Assembly: GCA_003520455.1 (NCBI GenBank)
Contig: DOUV01000233.1
Coordinates: 1-5,732, forward strand
DNA length: 5,732 nucleotides
Reading direction: 5' to 3'
DNA from: Chloroflexota bacterium
Lineage (GTDB): Bacteria > Chloroflexota > Anaerolineae > Ardenticatenales > Ardenticatenaceae
The position numbers and the translations under genes are program-made. This document shows positions 1-5,673 of this stretch, piece by piece; within the stretch, counting starts at the first letter, position 1, and the number at the start of each line of letters is the position of its first letter. The notes under the pieces were generated by a model, which saw only the letters and a list, made by a program, of their open reading frames with translations, was not told the DNA's origin and made no database searches.

Positions 1-135
1 CCGCTCGCCGGTCAGGAGGGCGATGGCGGCCGCTTTTGTTGCGGCGGCGGCGTTCGAGCCGGTCGTGTAGCCGGTCCGCATCCCTTGTTTGTTGCGGGGC
101 GGGACTACGGGGGCTGAGGTGATGCTTTTTGTCAT
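1..135 (-). CDS. cbiD: CbiD, cobalt-precorrin-5B C1-methyltransferase (N-terminal part, cut by window edge)
   Basis: Only the first 45 codons are present; the gene continues past position 1. CbiD methylates C1 of cobalt-precorrin-5B using S-adenosylmethionine in the cobalt-first (anaerobic) route to cobalamin, in the cytoplasm. The identification rests on the N-terminal motif at residues 20-37, RTGYTTGSNAAAATKAA, which matches the RxGYTTGxxAAAAxKAA signature that opens CbiD proteins. About 19 residues precede the motif, close to what known CbiD proteins have. The ATG at 133-135 lacks a strong Shine-Dalgarno. The frame stays open upstream, with a GTG at 211-213 that would add 26 residues, so the start is not certain. 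The gene lies 87 bp after the cbiX-cbiC stop with no terminator between, so both are probably transcribed from the riboswitch-controlled promoter near 2110. Confidence 0.88.
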   Translation of the reverse strand, partial: MTKSITSAPVVPPRNKQGMRTGYTTGSNAAAATKAAAIALLTGER

Positions 136-222
136 GAACTGACTTCGATTCGCGATTCCAGCGACCGGGTTATGCCATTGTCGCGGATGAACAGCGGCTT
201 CGGGGTGAGCCACCTGCCTTGG

Positions 223-1827
223 TCAATCCGCCTCCGTGGCGGGCACACCTGCCGCGAGCCGCAGGAGTGCGTTGACGATCGCGACCGCGACCGGACTGCC
301 GCCCTTCCGGCCGTGGCAGGTGATCCACGGAACCTCTCGGTGCGTTGCGAGTTCGGCTTTCGATTCGACCGTGGCCACGAATCCCACCGGCACACCGATG
401 ATCAGCGCCGGCCGGCGCTCCTCCTCGCGCACCATGCGGATCGCCTCCAAAAGGGCCGTAGGCGCATTGCCGATGGCGAGGAGAGCCCCGTCGAGCAGTG
501 GGCCGGCTTTGCGGATCGCGACGAGGGCGCGAGTGGTGCCCTCGCGCCGCGCAATCGCGTGAACATCGGCGTCGGCGATGAAGCAGTGGAGCGTGCCGCC
601 GAGAGCTGCCAGGCGCCGGGCGCTGATTCCCGTGTGCACCATCGACACGTCGCAGATGACCGCAGCGCCTCGCCGGAGGGCCGCAACGCCCGCATCGATC
701 GCGCCATCCGACCAGGCGAGGGTCTCGGCAAAGTCAAAGTCGGCCGTCGAATGGATGACTCGGGCGACGACACTCAGCTCATCGGGCGTGAAGCGATCGG
801 CCCGGGTACCGAGCTCCCTCCGAACCAGGTGGAAGGAATTGGCGGTGATTGCCGATGGGTGCACGATCATGGTATCCGACTCTCCGCGATGACGATAGCG
901 CCTGCCAGGAGCAAGCGACTCAGGGAGGCGAATGGGCGCCTGGCCTGGGCCGGGATCGCGGGCGATGCCGCGCAGGCCGTGGGAATGATCGCTCGTCTGT
1001 GGGCGGCCGTGGTCGTGCTCGTGGCCAATCATCCGGTGGCGGTACTTGCAGAGGTCGCACGTCATCAGGGCGGTGCCGCCGATGGCCTCCTCCATTCGAT
1101 CACGAACGAGGGCGAGGATGTGCGGGTGATTGCGCATTGGATCGGCAAGGAGGAGTTCCGCAGGGAGCTGAGCGTTCAATACCTCGATCCGCTCGCCGGT
1201 ACGGTTGAGGATTACACCGTCGAAGAGGAAGTGCGGCAACACAACGACGCGCCGGGCGCCGAGGGTCGCACAGCGGCGCACGCCCTCCTCGATCCCCGGG
1301 CCGGTGAGCGAGTAGAATGCGCTCTCGACCCAGCCGTATTCCCCACCCTCCCAGAGAAGCCGCGCCAGTTTGGCGACGTTCGAGTTCGCGTCGGGATCGC
1401 GCGAGCCGCGGCCCATCAGGAGGACAGCCGTCTCCGCCGCAGGCGCGTTCGTGTTGAATCGCTGCATTGCCTCGCGCGCCCGATCGGCGAGGGCCGACAC
1501 GACATACGGGTGCACACCGAGTGGGGTACCGTAGTCGAACCGCACGTCGGGCCAGCGTTGCTTCGCCCAGTTCAACATTGTGGGGACGTCATTCTTCTGG
1601 TGGCCGGCCGGGCCCAAGAAGAGCGGGAGCGCCACGATGTGGCGTGCGCCCGCGCGGAGGGCCGTTTGCAGCGCGTTCACGATTGGTGGATCGGCGAGTT
1701 CAAGAAAACAGGGGACGACAGACGCCTGGAGAAAGCCGGCCACGTCGGCCGCGAAGGCCTTGAACTGGGCGACGCCGGTCGCATCTCGGCTGCCGTGGCC
1801 GACAAGGAGGAGCGTGGGTGGGGCCAT
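223..1827 (-). CDS. cbiX-cbiC: CbiX-CbiC fusion: sirohydrochlorin cobaltochelatase / cobalt-precorrin-8X methylmutase
   Basis: This 534-residue bifunctional enzyme should insert cobalt into sirohydrochlorin (CbiX) and move the C11 methyl group to C12 in cobalt-precorrin-8X, giving cobyrinate (CbiC). Residues 1-260 form a long CbiX with two ferrochelatase-like halves. The first has GHGSRD at 10-15 and a second histidine at 76 (GPAGHQKND). The second has GRGSRDPDAN at 139-148, with Arg in place of the metal-binding His, as is usual in long CbiX. MTCDLC at 255-260 fits the MxCxxC iron-sulfur motif of Bacillus-type CbiX, and a His-rich stretch follows at 269-283. Residues about 315-534 are CbiC, with HPSAITANSF at 323-332 and the likely catalytic His359 in VIHSTADFDF. 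The join has no stop codon. A GAGG at 1838-1841 lies 10 nt before the ATG. CbiC begins near Met320, so internal initiation there is possible. Confidence 0.93.
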   Translation of the reverse strand: MAPPTLLLVGHGSRDATGVAQFKAFAADVAGFLQASVVPCFLELADPPIVNALQTALRAGARHIVALPLFLGPAGHQKNDVPTMLNWAKQRWPDVRFDYGTPLGVHPYVVSALADRAREAMQRFNTNAPAAETAVLLMGRGSRDPDANSNVAKLARLLWEGGEYGWVESAFYSLTGPGIEEGVRRCATLGARRVVVLPHFLFDGVILNRTGERIEVLNAQLPAELLLADPMRNHPHILALVRDRMEEAIGGTALMTCDLCKYRHRMIGHEHDHGRPQTSDHSHGLRGIARDPGPGQAPIRLPESLAPGRRYRHRGESDTMIVHPSAITANSFHLVRRELGTRADRFTPDELSVVARVIHSTADFDFAETLAWSDGAIDAGVAALRRGAAVICDVSMVHTGISARRLAALGGTLHCFIADADVHAIARREGTTRALVAIRKAGPLLDGALLAIGNAPTALLEAIRMVREEERRPALIIGVPVGFVATVESKAELATHREVPWITCHGRKGGSPVAVAIVNALLRLAAGVPATEAD

Positions 1828-1858
1828 GACGCTTCTGCCTCATATGGCGGAAGCATCA

Positions 1859-1884
1859 AACGCTCCCGCCGGGACGGGAGCGTT
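1859..1884 (-). terminator. Second strong hairpin in the cbi leader; possible back-up terminator
   Basis: A perfect 10-bp inverted repeat (arms 1859-1868 and 1875-1884, AACGCTCCCG / CGGGAGCGTT) encloses a 6-nt loop. On the minus strand the stem runs into only TTTG, so it is a weak intrinsic terminator at best. It lies just after the main terminator hairpin and about 18 nt before the GAGG ribosome-binding site of cbiX-cbiC. It could equally be a stability stem for the mRNA or part of the expression platform. Confidence 0.5.
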
Positions 1885-1894
1885 CGTTGGAACG

Positions 1895-1916
1895 AAAAAC
1901 CCGCCGGAGGGCGGGT
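1895..1916 (-). terminator. Intrinsic terminator of the cobalamin riboswitch expression platform
   Basis: On the minus strand a perfect 7-bp stem (ACCCGCC / GGCGGGT, arms 1910-1916 and 1899-1905) with a 4-nt loop leads straight into a run of five Ts (1895-1899, the first closing the stem). It lies between the cobalamin aptamer and the cbiX-cbiC start and faces the same way as both. The natural reading is B12-dependent premature termination: with ligand bound the hairpin forms and transcription stops before the coding region. Confidence 0.85.
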
Positions 1917-1980
1917 CGCGAAAACACAGGGAATCGCTGTGCTCTCGGCTCCCTTTACCTCGAAGGAAGAACACGAGACA

Positions 1981-2108
1981 ACACTGAGTCGGGTTCTCGG
2001 GCTTCGTGCTCGGGCACGTTACCGTTGCGGGACAGCGCCGGACTCTCACCGGACTTCCCCCGTTGCGCCACGTTCCTGCGGCGCCTCAGCAGGTATATCA
2101 CTCGATTT
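1981..2108 (-). promoter_or_regulatory. Cobalamin (B12) riboswitch aptamer
   Basis: The minus strand carries the B12-box core. GGGGAAGTCCGGTG (2060-2047) matches the conserved GGGAA...GGTG segment. CCGG-TGAGAGT-CCGG (2052-2038) forms the conserved P5 stem-loop. CTGTCCCGCAACGGT (2035-2021) matches the signature CTGCCCCCGCAACTGT. GAAGCCCGAGAACC (2005-1992) matches the closing AGYCAGGARACC segment. Between the last two lies only a small hairpin (CGTGC-CCGA-GCACG), so the peripheral P7-P11 region is short. A 5' hairpin is possible (CCTGC 2093-2089 with GCAGG 2079-2075). The aptamer begins at the predicted transcript start and is followed by a terminator and a cobalamin biosynthesis gene, which fits B12 feedback repression. 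The 3' limit, including any P13, is approximate. Confidence 0.93.
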
Positions 2109-2115
2109 CGGTGCT

Positions 2116-2144
2116 ACTCTACCACGTTCTCGACGAGCCGTCAA
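2116..2144 (-). promoter_or_regulatory. Sigma-70-type promoter for the riboswitch-cbi operon
   Basis: On the minus strand TTGACG (2144-2139) and TAGAGT (2121-2116) are separated by exactly 17 nt. The expected transcript start is near 2108, at the 5' edge of the cobalamin aptamer. The promoter lies 88 bp past the stop of the upstream permease gene, so the cbi operon has its own start. The identification is by consensus match and position only. Confidence 0.75.
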
Positions 2145-2231
2145 CGGACACAAATGGGTAGTCGTCGTCTACGCGGCAGGCAGGAATGTTTCTGCAAGGC
2201 GTAGCTGTCGCAAGGACATGCTTGCTTCCTG

Positions 2232-3779
2232 CTATCGATAGAGCCAAATCACGATCTGGGGTGTCAGGTAGATCTCGAGGAGTGCGGCGATGAGGAGCAA
2301 CGGTGCGATGAGGAAGAGGAACACCTTGACGAAGTCGGCCAGCGCCTGCAGGAGGCCCTCGCCGGCGGTGAACCCCGCCGGCGGCGCGATCAACACCGCG
2401 CCGAGGCGGAGGGCGAACGCCGTCGCCAGGACCGCGGCCGGCAATTCGACGATCCCGTGCGGGAGGATGAATGCGACCAGGAACCGCAGGGGGTCCTCCC
2501 CGACCAGCGCGATCTGGCCCGCCAGGAAGCTGATGATACCGATCGGAGCCAGCAACAGGAGCAGGGCGAGCGAGCCAAACGAAAGCACGCTGAGTAGCGC
2601 AGCCAGCAGCAACGCGCGAACGTTGTGGCCGAACACGGCCACCGCGCTAAACTCGGGCAGCAGGCTCCATCCCGGCGTTCCAGCCGCCAGCCGCCCTTTG
2701 AACAGTTCTGTGTTGAAATCGGCCATCGTGATCAGCCCATGGGGAAGCGGCCAGGTCGCAGCCAGGACGAGGCCCAGCGCCACCCCCGCGATCAGCACCA
2801 CGACCGTCGTGGCGATCGCCGGGCGGCCACGCACCACGAGCAGCGGCAGGTCGTGACGATAGACCCGGCGCAGCGAGAAGGGCCGGCAGGCTGATGGCCG
2901 GCCGGCCGGATCGACGGCGCAGGCAGGTCGATCCTGGGCCAATTGCGAGGGGTGCGCCTGTTCGTCGGGAGCCAGGCGGAAGAAGGCGAGCCAGAGGTCC
3001 ACGAGCCGGTGTGGATTGAACTGGCCGAGCTCGCGCGCGAGGATGTTCTCACGATTGAAGGTGCGCAGGCCGGCCCTGACCAGAATTACGTCAACGACGA
3101 TCAGCCCAAGCGCCACGTGCCAGAGCGATTGGTAGGCGCCCCAGAACATCATCACCGCTTCGACCTGCAGCAGGAGCGTCATCGGCACGATGATGAAACT
3201 GGCCAACAAGTTCGCGGCGCGCACGCTGGTCGTGTGGCTGCTGACGACGACGGCCCCGCTCACCATGACGAGCCCTTCCAGGATGGTCAGCAGGAAAATT
3301 TGGGCCAGGAGTTCTGGGTTGGGGAGCCAGGCGCGCGTCAACCAGAGGCTCACCAGGTAGACGCCGATCCCCCCGATGCTCGATGCCACGGGCAGTAATA
3401 GGGCCGCGAGAAGCTTTCCGAGGTACAGCTCCGTGTCACTGGCCGGCGTCGCCAGGAGTGCTTCCAGGCTGTTACGCTCTTTTTCCCCCACAAACGTTTC
3501 GAGCCCAATCACCAGGGAGAAGGTGATCGGGAAGAAACCCACCACCAATGCCCCGAATGGAATCATGTGCTCGCCGATAATCACGGCGTTATACCGTCTG
3601 AGGAAATCAAACACAATCCCCGCGGTAAAATTCATGAGGAAGGGAAAGACGGCTGTCAGGGAGAAAACGGGGAGGATGATGCGCCAATCGCGGAGGCTGT
3701 CGCGCACTTCGCGGCGGACGATGGAGGCGACGATGCGGCCATCGAGATCGGAGAGCGATGGGGAGAGCGCGATGTTCAT
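2232..3779 (-). CDS. ABC-2 permease fused to a SpoIIM-like membrane domain
   Basis: A 515-residue integral membrane protein, the likely membrane part of an ABC exporter with the ATPase encoded just upstream. Residues 1-245 are an ABC-2 permease half: hydrophobic segments near 34-56, 73-95, 122-148, 156-180, 189-212 and 219-236, and GEKERNSLEALLATPASDTELYLGK at 98-122, which carries the ABC-2 consensus (ExxxxxLExLLxxP...E...GK). Residues about 302-515 resemble SpoIIM/DUF95. RRVYRHDLPLL (304-314) precedes a membrane segment, HNVRALLLAAL is at 385-395, AFILPHGIVELPA at 436-448, and a hydrophobic C-terminus follows. The start ATG overlaps the ATPase stop as ATGA, and AGGGGG sits 9 nt upstream, so translation is probably coupled. 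The substrate is unknown, and the SpoIIM half does not imply sporulation. The 270-300 linker looks weakly constrained and holds a DNA palindrome. Confidence 0.85.
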   Translation of the reverse strand: MNIALSPSLSDLDGRIVASIVRREVRDSLRDWRIILPVFSLTAVFPFLMNFTAGIVFDFLRRYNAVIIGEHMIPFGALVVGFFPITFSLVIGLETFVGEKERNSLEALLATPASDTELYLGKLLAALLLPVASSIGGIGVYLVSLWLTRAWLPNPELLAQIFLLTILEGLVMVSGAVVVSSHTTSVRAANLLASFIIVPMTLLLQVEAVMMFWGAYQSLWHVALGLIVVDVILVRAGLRTFNRENILARELGQFNPHRLVDLWLAFFRLAPDEQAHPSQLAQDRPACAVDPAGRPSACRPFSLRRVYRHDLPLLVVRGRPAIATTVVVLIAGVALGLVLAATWPLPHGLITMADFNTELFKGRLAAGTPGWSLLPEFSAVAVFGHNVRALLLAALLSVLSFGSLALLLLLAPIGIISFLAGQIALVGEDPLRFLVAFILPHGIVELPAAVLATAFALRLGAVLIAPPAGFTAGEGLLQALADFVKVFLFLIAPLLLIAALLEIYLTPQIVIWLYR

Positions 3780-4786
3780 GAGAAACGACCCCCTGAGGTC
3801 ACGAGACGCGGGAGACCTTCAGTCGACTGAGATGGCTCGAGGATTCGGGGGGTGGCCAGCCCGCCACCCTGTTCCAGAATGTCCAGGTAGGCCGATTCCA
3901 GGCTCTGGGGGACTTCACTCAAGGTCACCACCTCGGCGCCCAGCCGGGCGAGGTGCCGCAAGAGCGCCGGGTTGGTCGCAGCCGGGGCATCAACCCGGTA
4001 GCGCAGCCAGCCCTCGCCCATCTCGGTGACATCGACCAGTCCGGTCACCTCGTGCGTCAGCCCGTTCAGTTCGGTGGCGAAGCGAATCTCGTAGAGCGGT
4101 GGTCCCAGCCGGGCCCGCTTCAGCTCGACGGCCGACCCCACCGCCAGCACCCGCCCGGCCGCCACAATCGCGATGCGGTCGGCCAGCTCCTCGGCCTCAG
4201 CAAGGTTGTGGGTACAGAGGAGGATCGTGTGGCCCGCGGCGCGCAACTGCGCGATGACGTCGCGGACCTGTTTGGCACCTTGCGGGTCGAGTGCGGAGGT
4301 GGGTTCGTCGAGGAAGAGGATTTGAGGCTCGTGGAGCATCGCGCGGACCAGGGCCATCTTTTGGCGCATGCCTTTGGAGAACTGGCTCAGGCGGCGGCCG
4401 CGTATCTCCCAGAGACCGAACCGGGTGAGCAGCGATTCAGCCCGCTGCGCTCGCAAGGGGGCGGGGATGCCCTGCAGCGCGCCAAAAAAGTCCAGGTACT
4501 CCAGCGGCTGCATCCGGCCATACAACCCGGGAAACTCCGTGAGCAGGCCGACGAGACGGCGCACGGTGCGAGCATGGCGCACCGTATCGTAGCCGGCGAC
4601 GGTGACCCGCCCCGCGCTCGGCCGCAAGATAGCGCTCATGCAGCGAACGGTGGTCGTCTTTCCCGCACCGTTGGGGCCGAGCAGGGCGAGAACCTCGCCC
4701 TCAGCAAGTGTCAGGGAGAGACTCTCGACCGCGGTGAAATCTCCGAACCGTTTCGTCAACTGCTCAGCTTCAACGAGAGCCGCCAT
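3776..4786 (-). CDS. ABC transporter ATP-binding protein, ABC-2 exporter type
   Basis: A 336-residue cytoplasmic ATPase that should power the membrane protein encoded next. Counted from the Met chosen here, Walker A is GPNGAGKTT at about 37-45, the signature region LSQFSKGMRQK at about 133-143 (SKGM replacing SGGQ, common in this family), Walker B ILFLDEP at 156-162, D-loop SALD at 164-167, and the switch His in CTHNLAEAEELADR at 193. The Q-loop region reads GLLTEFPGLYGRM, with Glu where Gln is typical. About 100 residues after the nucleotide-binding core form a C-terminal extension, as in DrrA/NatA-type exporters. The frame offers ATGs at 4849, 4801 and 4786. I chose 4786 because GGAG lies 9 nt before it and similarity begins just after (ALVEAEQLTKRFG). 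The 3' end overlaps the permease start by 4 nt. Confidence 0.92.
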   Translation of the reverse strand: MAALVEAEQLTKRFGDFTAVESLSLTLAEGEVLALLGPNGAGKTTTVRCMSAILRPSAGRVTVAGYDTVRHARTVRRLVGLLTEFPGLYGRMQPLEYLDFFGALQGIPAPLRAQRAESLLTRFGLWEIRGRRLSQFSKGMRQKMALVRAMLHEPQILFLDEPTSALDPQGAKQVRDVIAQLRAAGHTILLCTHNLAEAEELADRIAIVAAGRVLAVGSAVELKRARLGPPLYEIRFATELNGLTHEVTGLVDVTEMGEGWLRYRVDAPAATNPALLRHLARLGAEVVTLSEVPQSLESAYLDILEQGGGLATPRILEPSQSTEGLPRLVTSGGRFS

Positions 4787-4795
4787 CGGAGGATT

Positions 4796-4799
4796 CTCC
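4796..4799 (-). promoter_or_regulatory. Ribosome-binding site deciding the ATPase start
   Basis: GGAG on the minus strand ends 9 nt before the ATG at 4786-4784, a good spacing. The alternative ATG at 4801-4799 overlaps this GGAG and has no comparable site in front of it, so the shorter protein is preferred. GGA-GAA-TCC could form a very small hairpin over the site. Confidence 0.6.
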
Positions 4800-4887
4800 A
4801 TGCCCGGGTGTCTCGGGCGAACACCGCTCCCGCCCGCGCTCGGCCGCACCGGCGTCGCCGATCAGGTGGGTTTATCCGGATGGCGGC

Positions 4888-4916
4888 ATTATAGGATTCG
4901 CTCCGGGTGGATACAA
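4888..4916 (-). promoter_or_regulatory. Sigma-70-type promoter of the ABC exporter operon
   Basis: On the minus strand a perfect TATAAT (4893-4888) lies 17 nt after TTGTAT (4916-4911). Transcription would begin near 4881, leaving a GC-rich leader of about 95 nt before the ATPase start at 4786. A better -35 hexamer, TTGTCA (4924-4919), is 25 nt from the -10 and therefore too far away. Confidence 0.7.
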
Positions 4917-5091
4917 CATGACAATGGTCTGAGAGGAGCAGAAAAGGGGTGTTCTCGGCCAACATCTCCCGGCTGATGAACTTGAACAAATGAACTCGGT
5001 AGAAAAGCTGCGGGTGGTTGCGTGGGCGAGGTCGCCGGGCAGTGGGGTGCGAGGGTGGTGGATGGGCGCGAGGCGTGGGGATTTGCAATGT
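4917..5091. other. Upstream stretch without a recognisable gene
   Basis: I find no credible coding region here. Open frames exist on both strands but match no family and are a by-product of high GC. The part nearest the promoter is relatively AT-rich and contains two direct copies of ATGAACT (4976-4982 and 4990-4996) 14 bp apart. A small hairpin (TGGGGA 5076-5081 with TCCCCA 5091-5096) marks the entry to the repeat cluster. Confidence 0.5.
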
Positions 5092-5255
5092 CCCCAGGGC
5101 GAGGACATCTCCGAGGCTGTTGGCAAGGGGGGAACGTTGCCAGGGCGGGTTTCGGGGGAACTGGGCCGGTGAAGCCGCGGCACGGGCCGGGGCACGCTTG
5201 GCGGTGAGGTTTCGGGCAAAACCCGCCCCGACGACCATGAGGGGGGTGACGATGG
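5092..5255. repeat. Direct repeat, copy 1 of a 164-bp unit
   Basis: This segment recurs at 5376-5539, exactly 284 bp away and without indels. The right 119 bp (5137-5255 against 5421-5539) differ at only four positions by eye. The left 45 bp are more diverged, with about nine differences. It contains the first of the three inverted-repeat-bounded elements. Translations of the two copies fall in different reading frames (284 is not a multiple of 3), which argues for a DNA repeat and not for a protein domain. Confidence 0.9.
5143..5228. repeat. 86-bp inverted-repeat-bounded element, copy 1
   Basis: The ends are a perfect 10-bp inverted repeat: GGGCGGGTTT at 5143-5152 and AAACCCGCCC at 5219-5228. 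The interior is GC-rich and contains GGTTTCGGG-like motifs near both ends. There is no open frame consistent with a transposase, so this is a REP- or MITE-like element, not an insertion sequence. Confidence 0.75.
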
Positions 5256-5292
5256 CGCCAGGCATGGCTGGGGCAGGACCCTCTCGATGGTC

Positions 5293-5379
5293 GGGGCGGG
5301 TTTTGCGAGGCGACGTCGCGAGCCAGAAGGGGGGATCGGGGCGGATCGGCACCAAGCCGGGTGGTCCGCAACCCGCCCC
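5293..5379. repeat. 87-bp inverted-repeat-bounded element, variant interior
   Basis: It is bounded by GGGGCGGGTT (5293-5302) and AACCCGCCCC (5370-5379), the same type of ends as its neighbours and almost the same length, but with an unrelated interior that includes the palindromic GCGACGTCGC (5310-5319). A 17-bp stretch at 5290-5306 is the exact reverse complement of 5216-5232 in copy 1, so neighbouring elements can also pair with each other. Confidence 0.7.
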
Positions 5380-5539
5380 AGGGCGAGGACATCGGCGATG
5401 TCGTTGGCACGGGAGCAGCATTGCCAGGGCGGGTTTCGGGGGAACTGGGCCGATGAGGCCGCGACACGGGCCGGGGCACGCTTGGCGGTGAGGTTTCGGG
5501 CAAAACCCGCCCCGACGACCATGAGGGGGGCGACGATGG
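5376..5539. repeat. Direct repeat, copy 2 of a 164-bp unit
   Basis: Second copy of the unit at 5092-5255, starting with CCCCAGGGCGAGGACATC and ending in GACGATGG. Beyond 5539 the two copies diverge. The near-identity of the right 119 bp suggests recent duplication or gene-conversion-like homogenisation; the diverged left part suggests that the copies are not entirely new. Confidence 0.9.
5427..5512. repeat. 86-bp inverted-repeat-bounded element, copy 2
   Basis: Same terminal inverted repeats as copy 1 (GGGCGGGTTT 5427-5436, AAACCCGCCC 5503-5512) and an interior differing at three positions by eye. It lies 47 bp after the variant element; copy 1 and the variant are 64 bp apart. Confidence 0.75.
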
Positions 5540-5571
5540 GGCGAAGGGGGCGGTGGGCAGCTGCGATCAGG

Positions 5572-5645
5572 GGCGCATTTGTCAAACTTCATAAGCCGGG
5601 CGCTTGGCCCTTCCGCAGGGAGGGCCTGACCAAGTTTGATGCGCC
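5572..5645. repeat. Long imperfect palindrome
   Basis: Nested complementary arms cover about 74 bp. GGCGCA (5572-5577) pairs with TGCGCC (5640-5645), TCAAACTT (5582-5589) with AAGTTTGA (5632-5639), and GGCCCT (5606-5611) with AGGGCC (5621-5626) around a 9-nt loop. CTTGG (5603-5607) can pair alternatively with CCAAG (5630-5634). There is no T-run on either side, so a simple intrinsic terminator is unlikely. It may be a REP-type repeat or a remnant of a mobile-element end. Confidence 0.7.
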
Positions 5646-5657
5646 AAGGGCGCGACA

Positions 5658-5671
5658 TCCCCTGCGGGGGA
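5658..5671. repeat. Small hairpin between the palindrome and the tandem repeats
   Basis: TCCCC (5658-5662) and GGGGA (5667-5671) form a perfect 5-bp stem around a 4-nt loop. It is flanked by the 74-bp palindrome on the left and by the tandem array on the right, with no U-tract. Confidence 0.45.
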
Positions 5672-5673
5672 CA

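Noticed and set aside
2169..2204. Inverted repeat CTACGC / GCGTAG downstream of the permease, considered as a terminator
   Set aside because: The stem is only 6 bp with a 24-nt loop and no T-run follows on the minus strand. I cannot support a terminator for the ABC operon from it.
172..2241. A 689-codon open frame on the plus strand spanning the cbi locus and riboswitch
   Set aside because: It lies antisense to the clear CbiX-CbiC gene and runs through the riboswitch, terminator and promoter. Its translation resembles no family and is rich in Arg, Gly and Ala, as expected for the complement of a GC-rich gene.
2792..3052. Possible frameshift in the permease linker, since another minus-strand frame is open here
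   Set aside because: The RRVYRHDLPLL segment that typically precedes the SpoIIM-like half is in the same frame as the N-terminal permease, so the long frame is continuous without correction.
3953..4894. A 313-codon plus-strand open frame opposite the ATPase
   Set aside because: It is antisense to a gene with intact Walker A, signature and Walker B motifs and has no recognisable domain of its own.
4756..5658. Overlapping minus-strand open frames of 200-300 codons across the repeat cluster
   Set aside because: They are Pro/Arg/Ala-rich, overlap one another, and read the two copies of the direct repeat in different frames. One also runs into the ATPase start. They are best explained as repeats lacking stop codons by chance.
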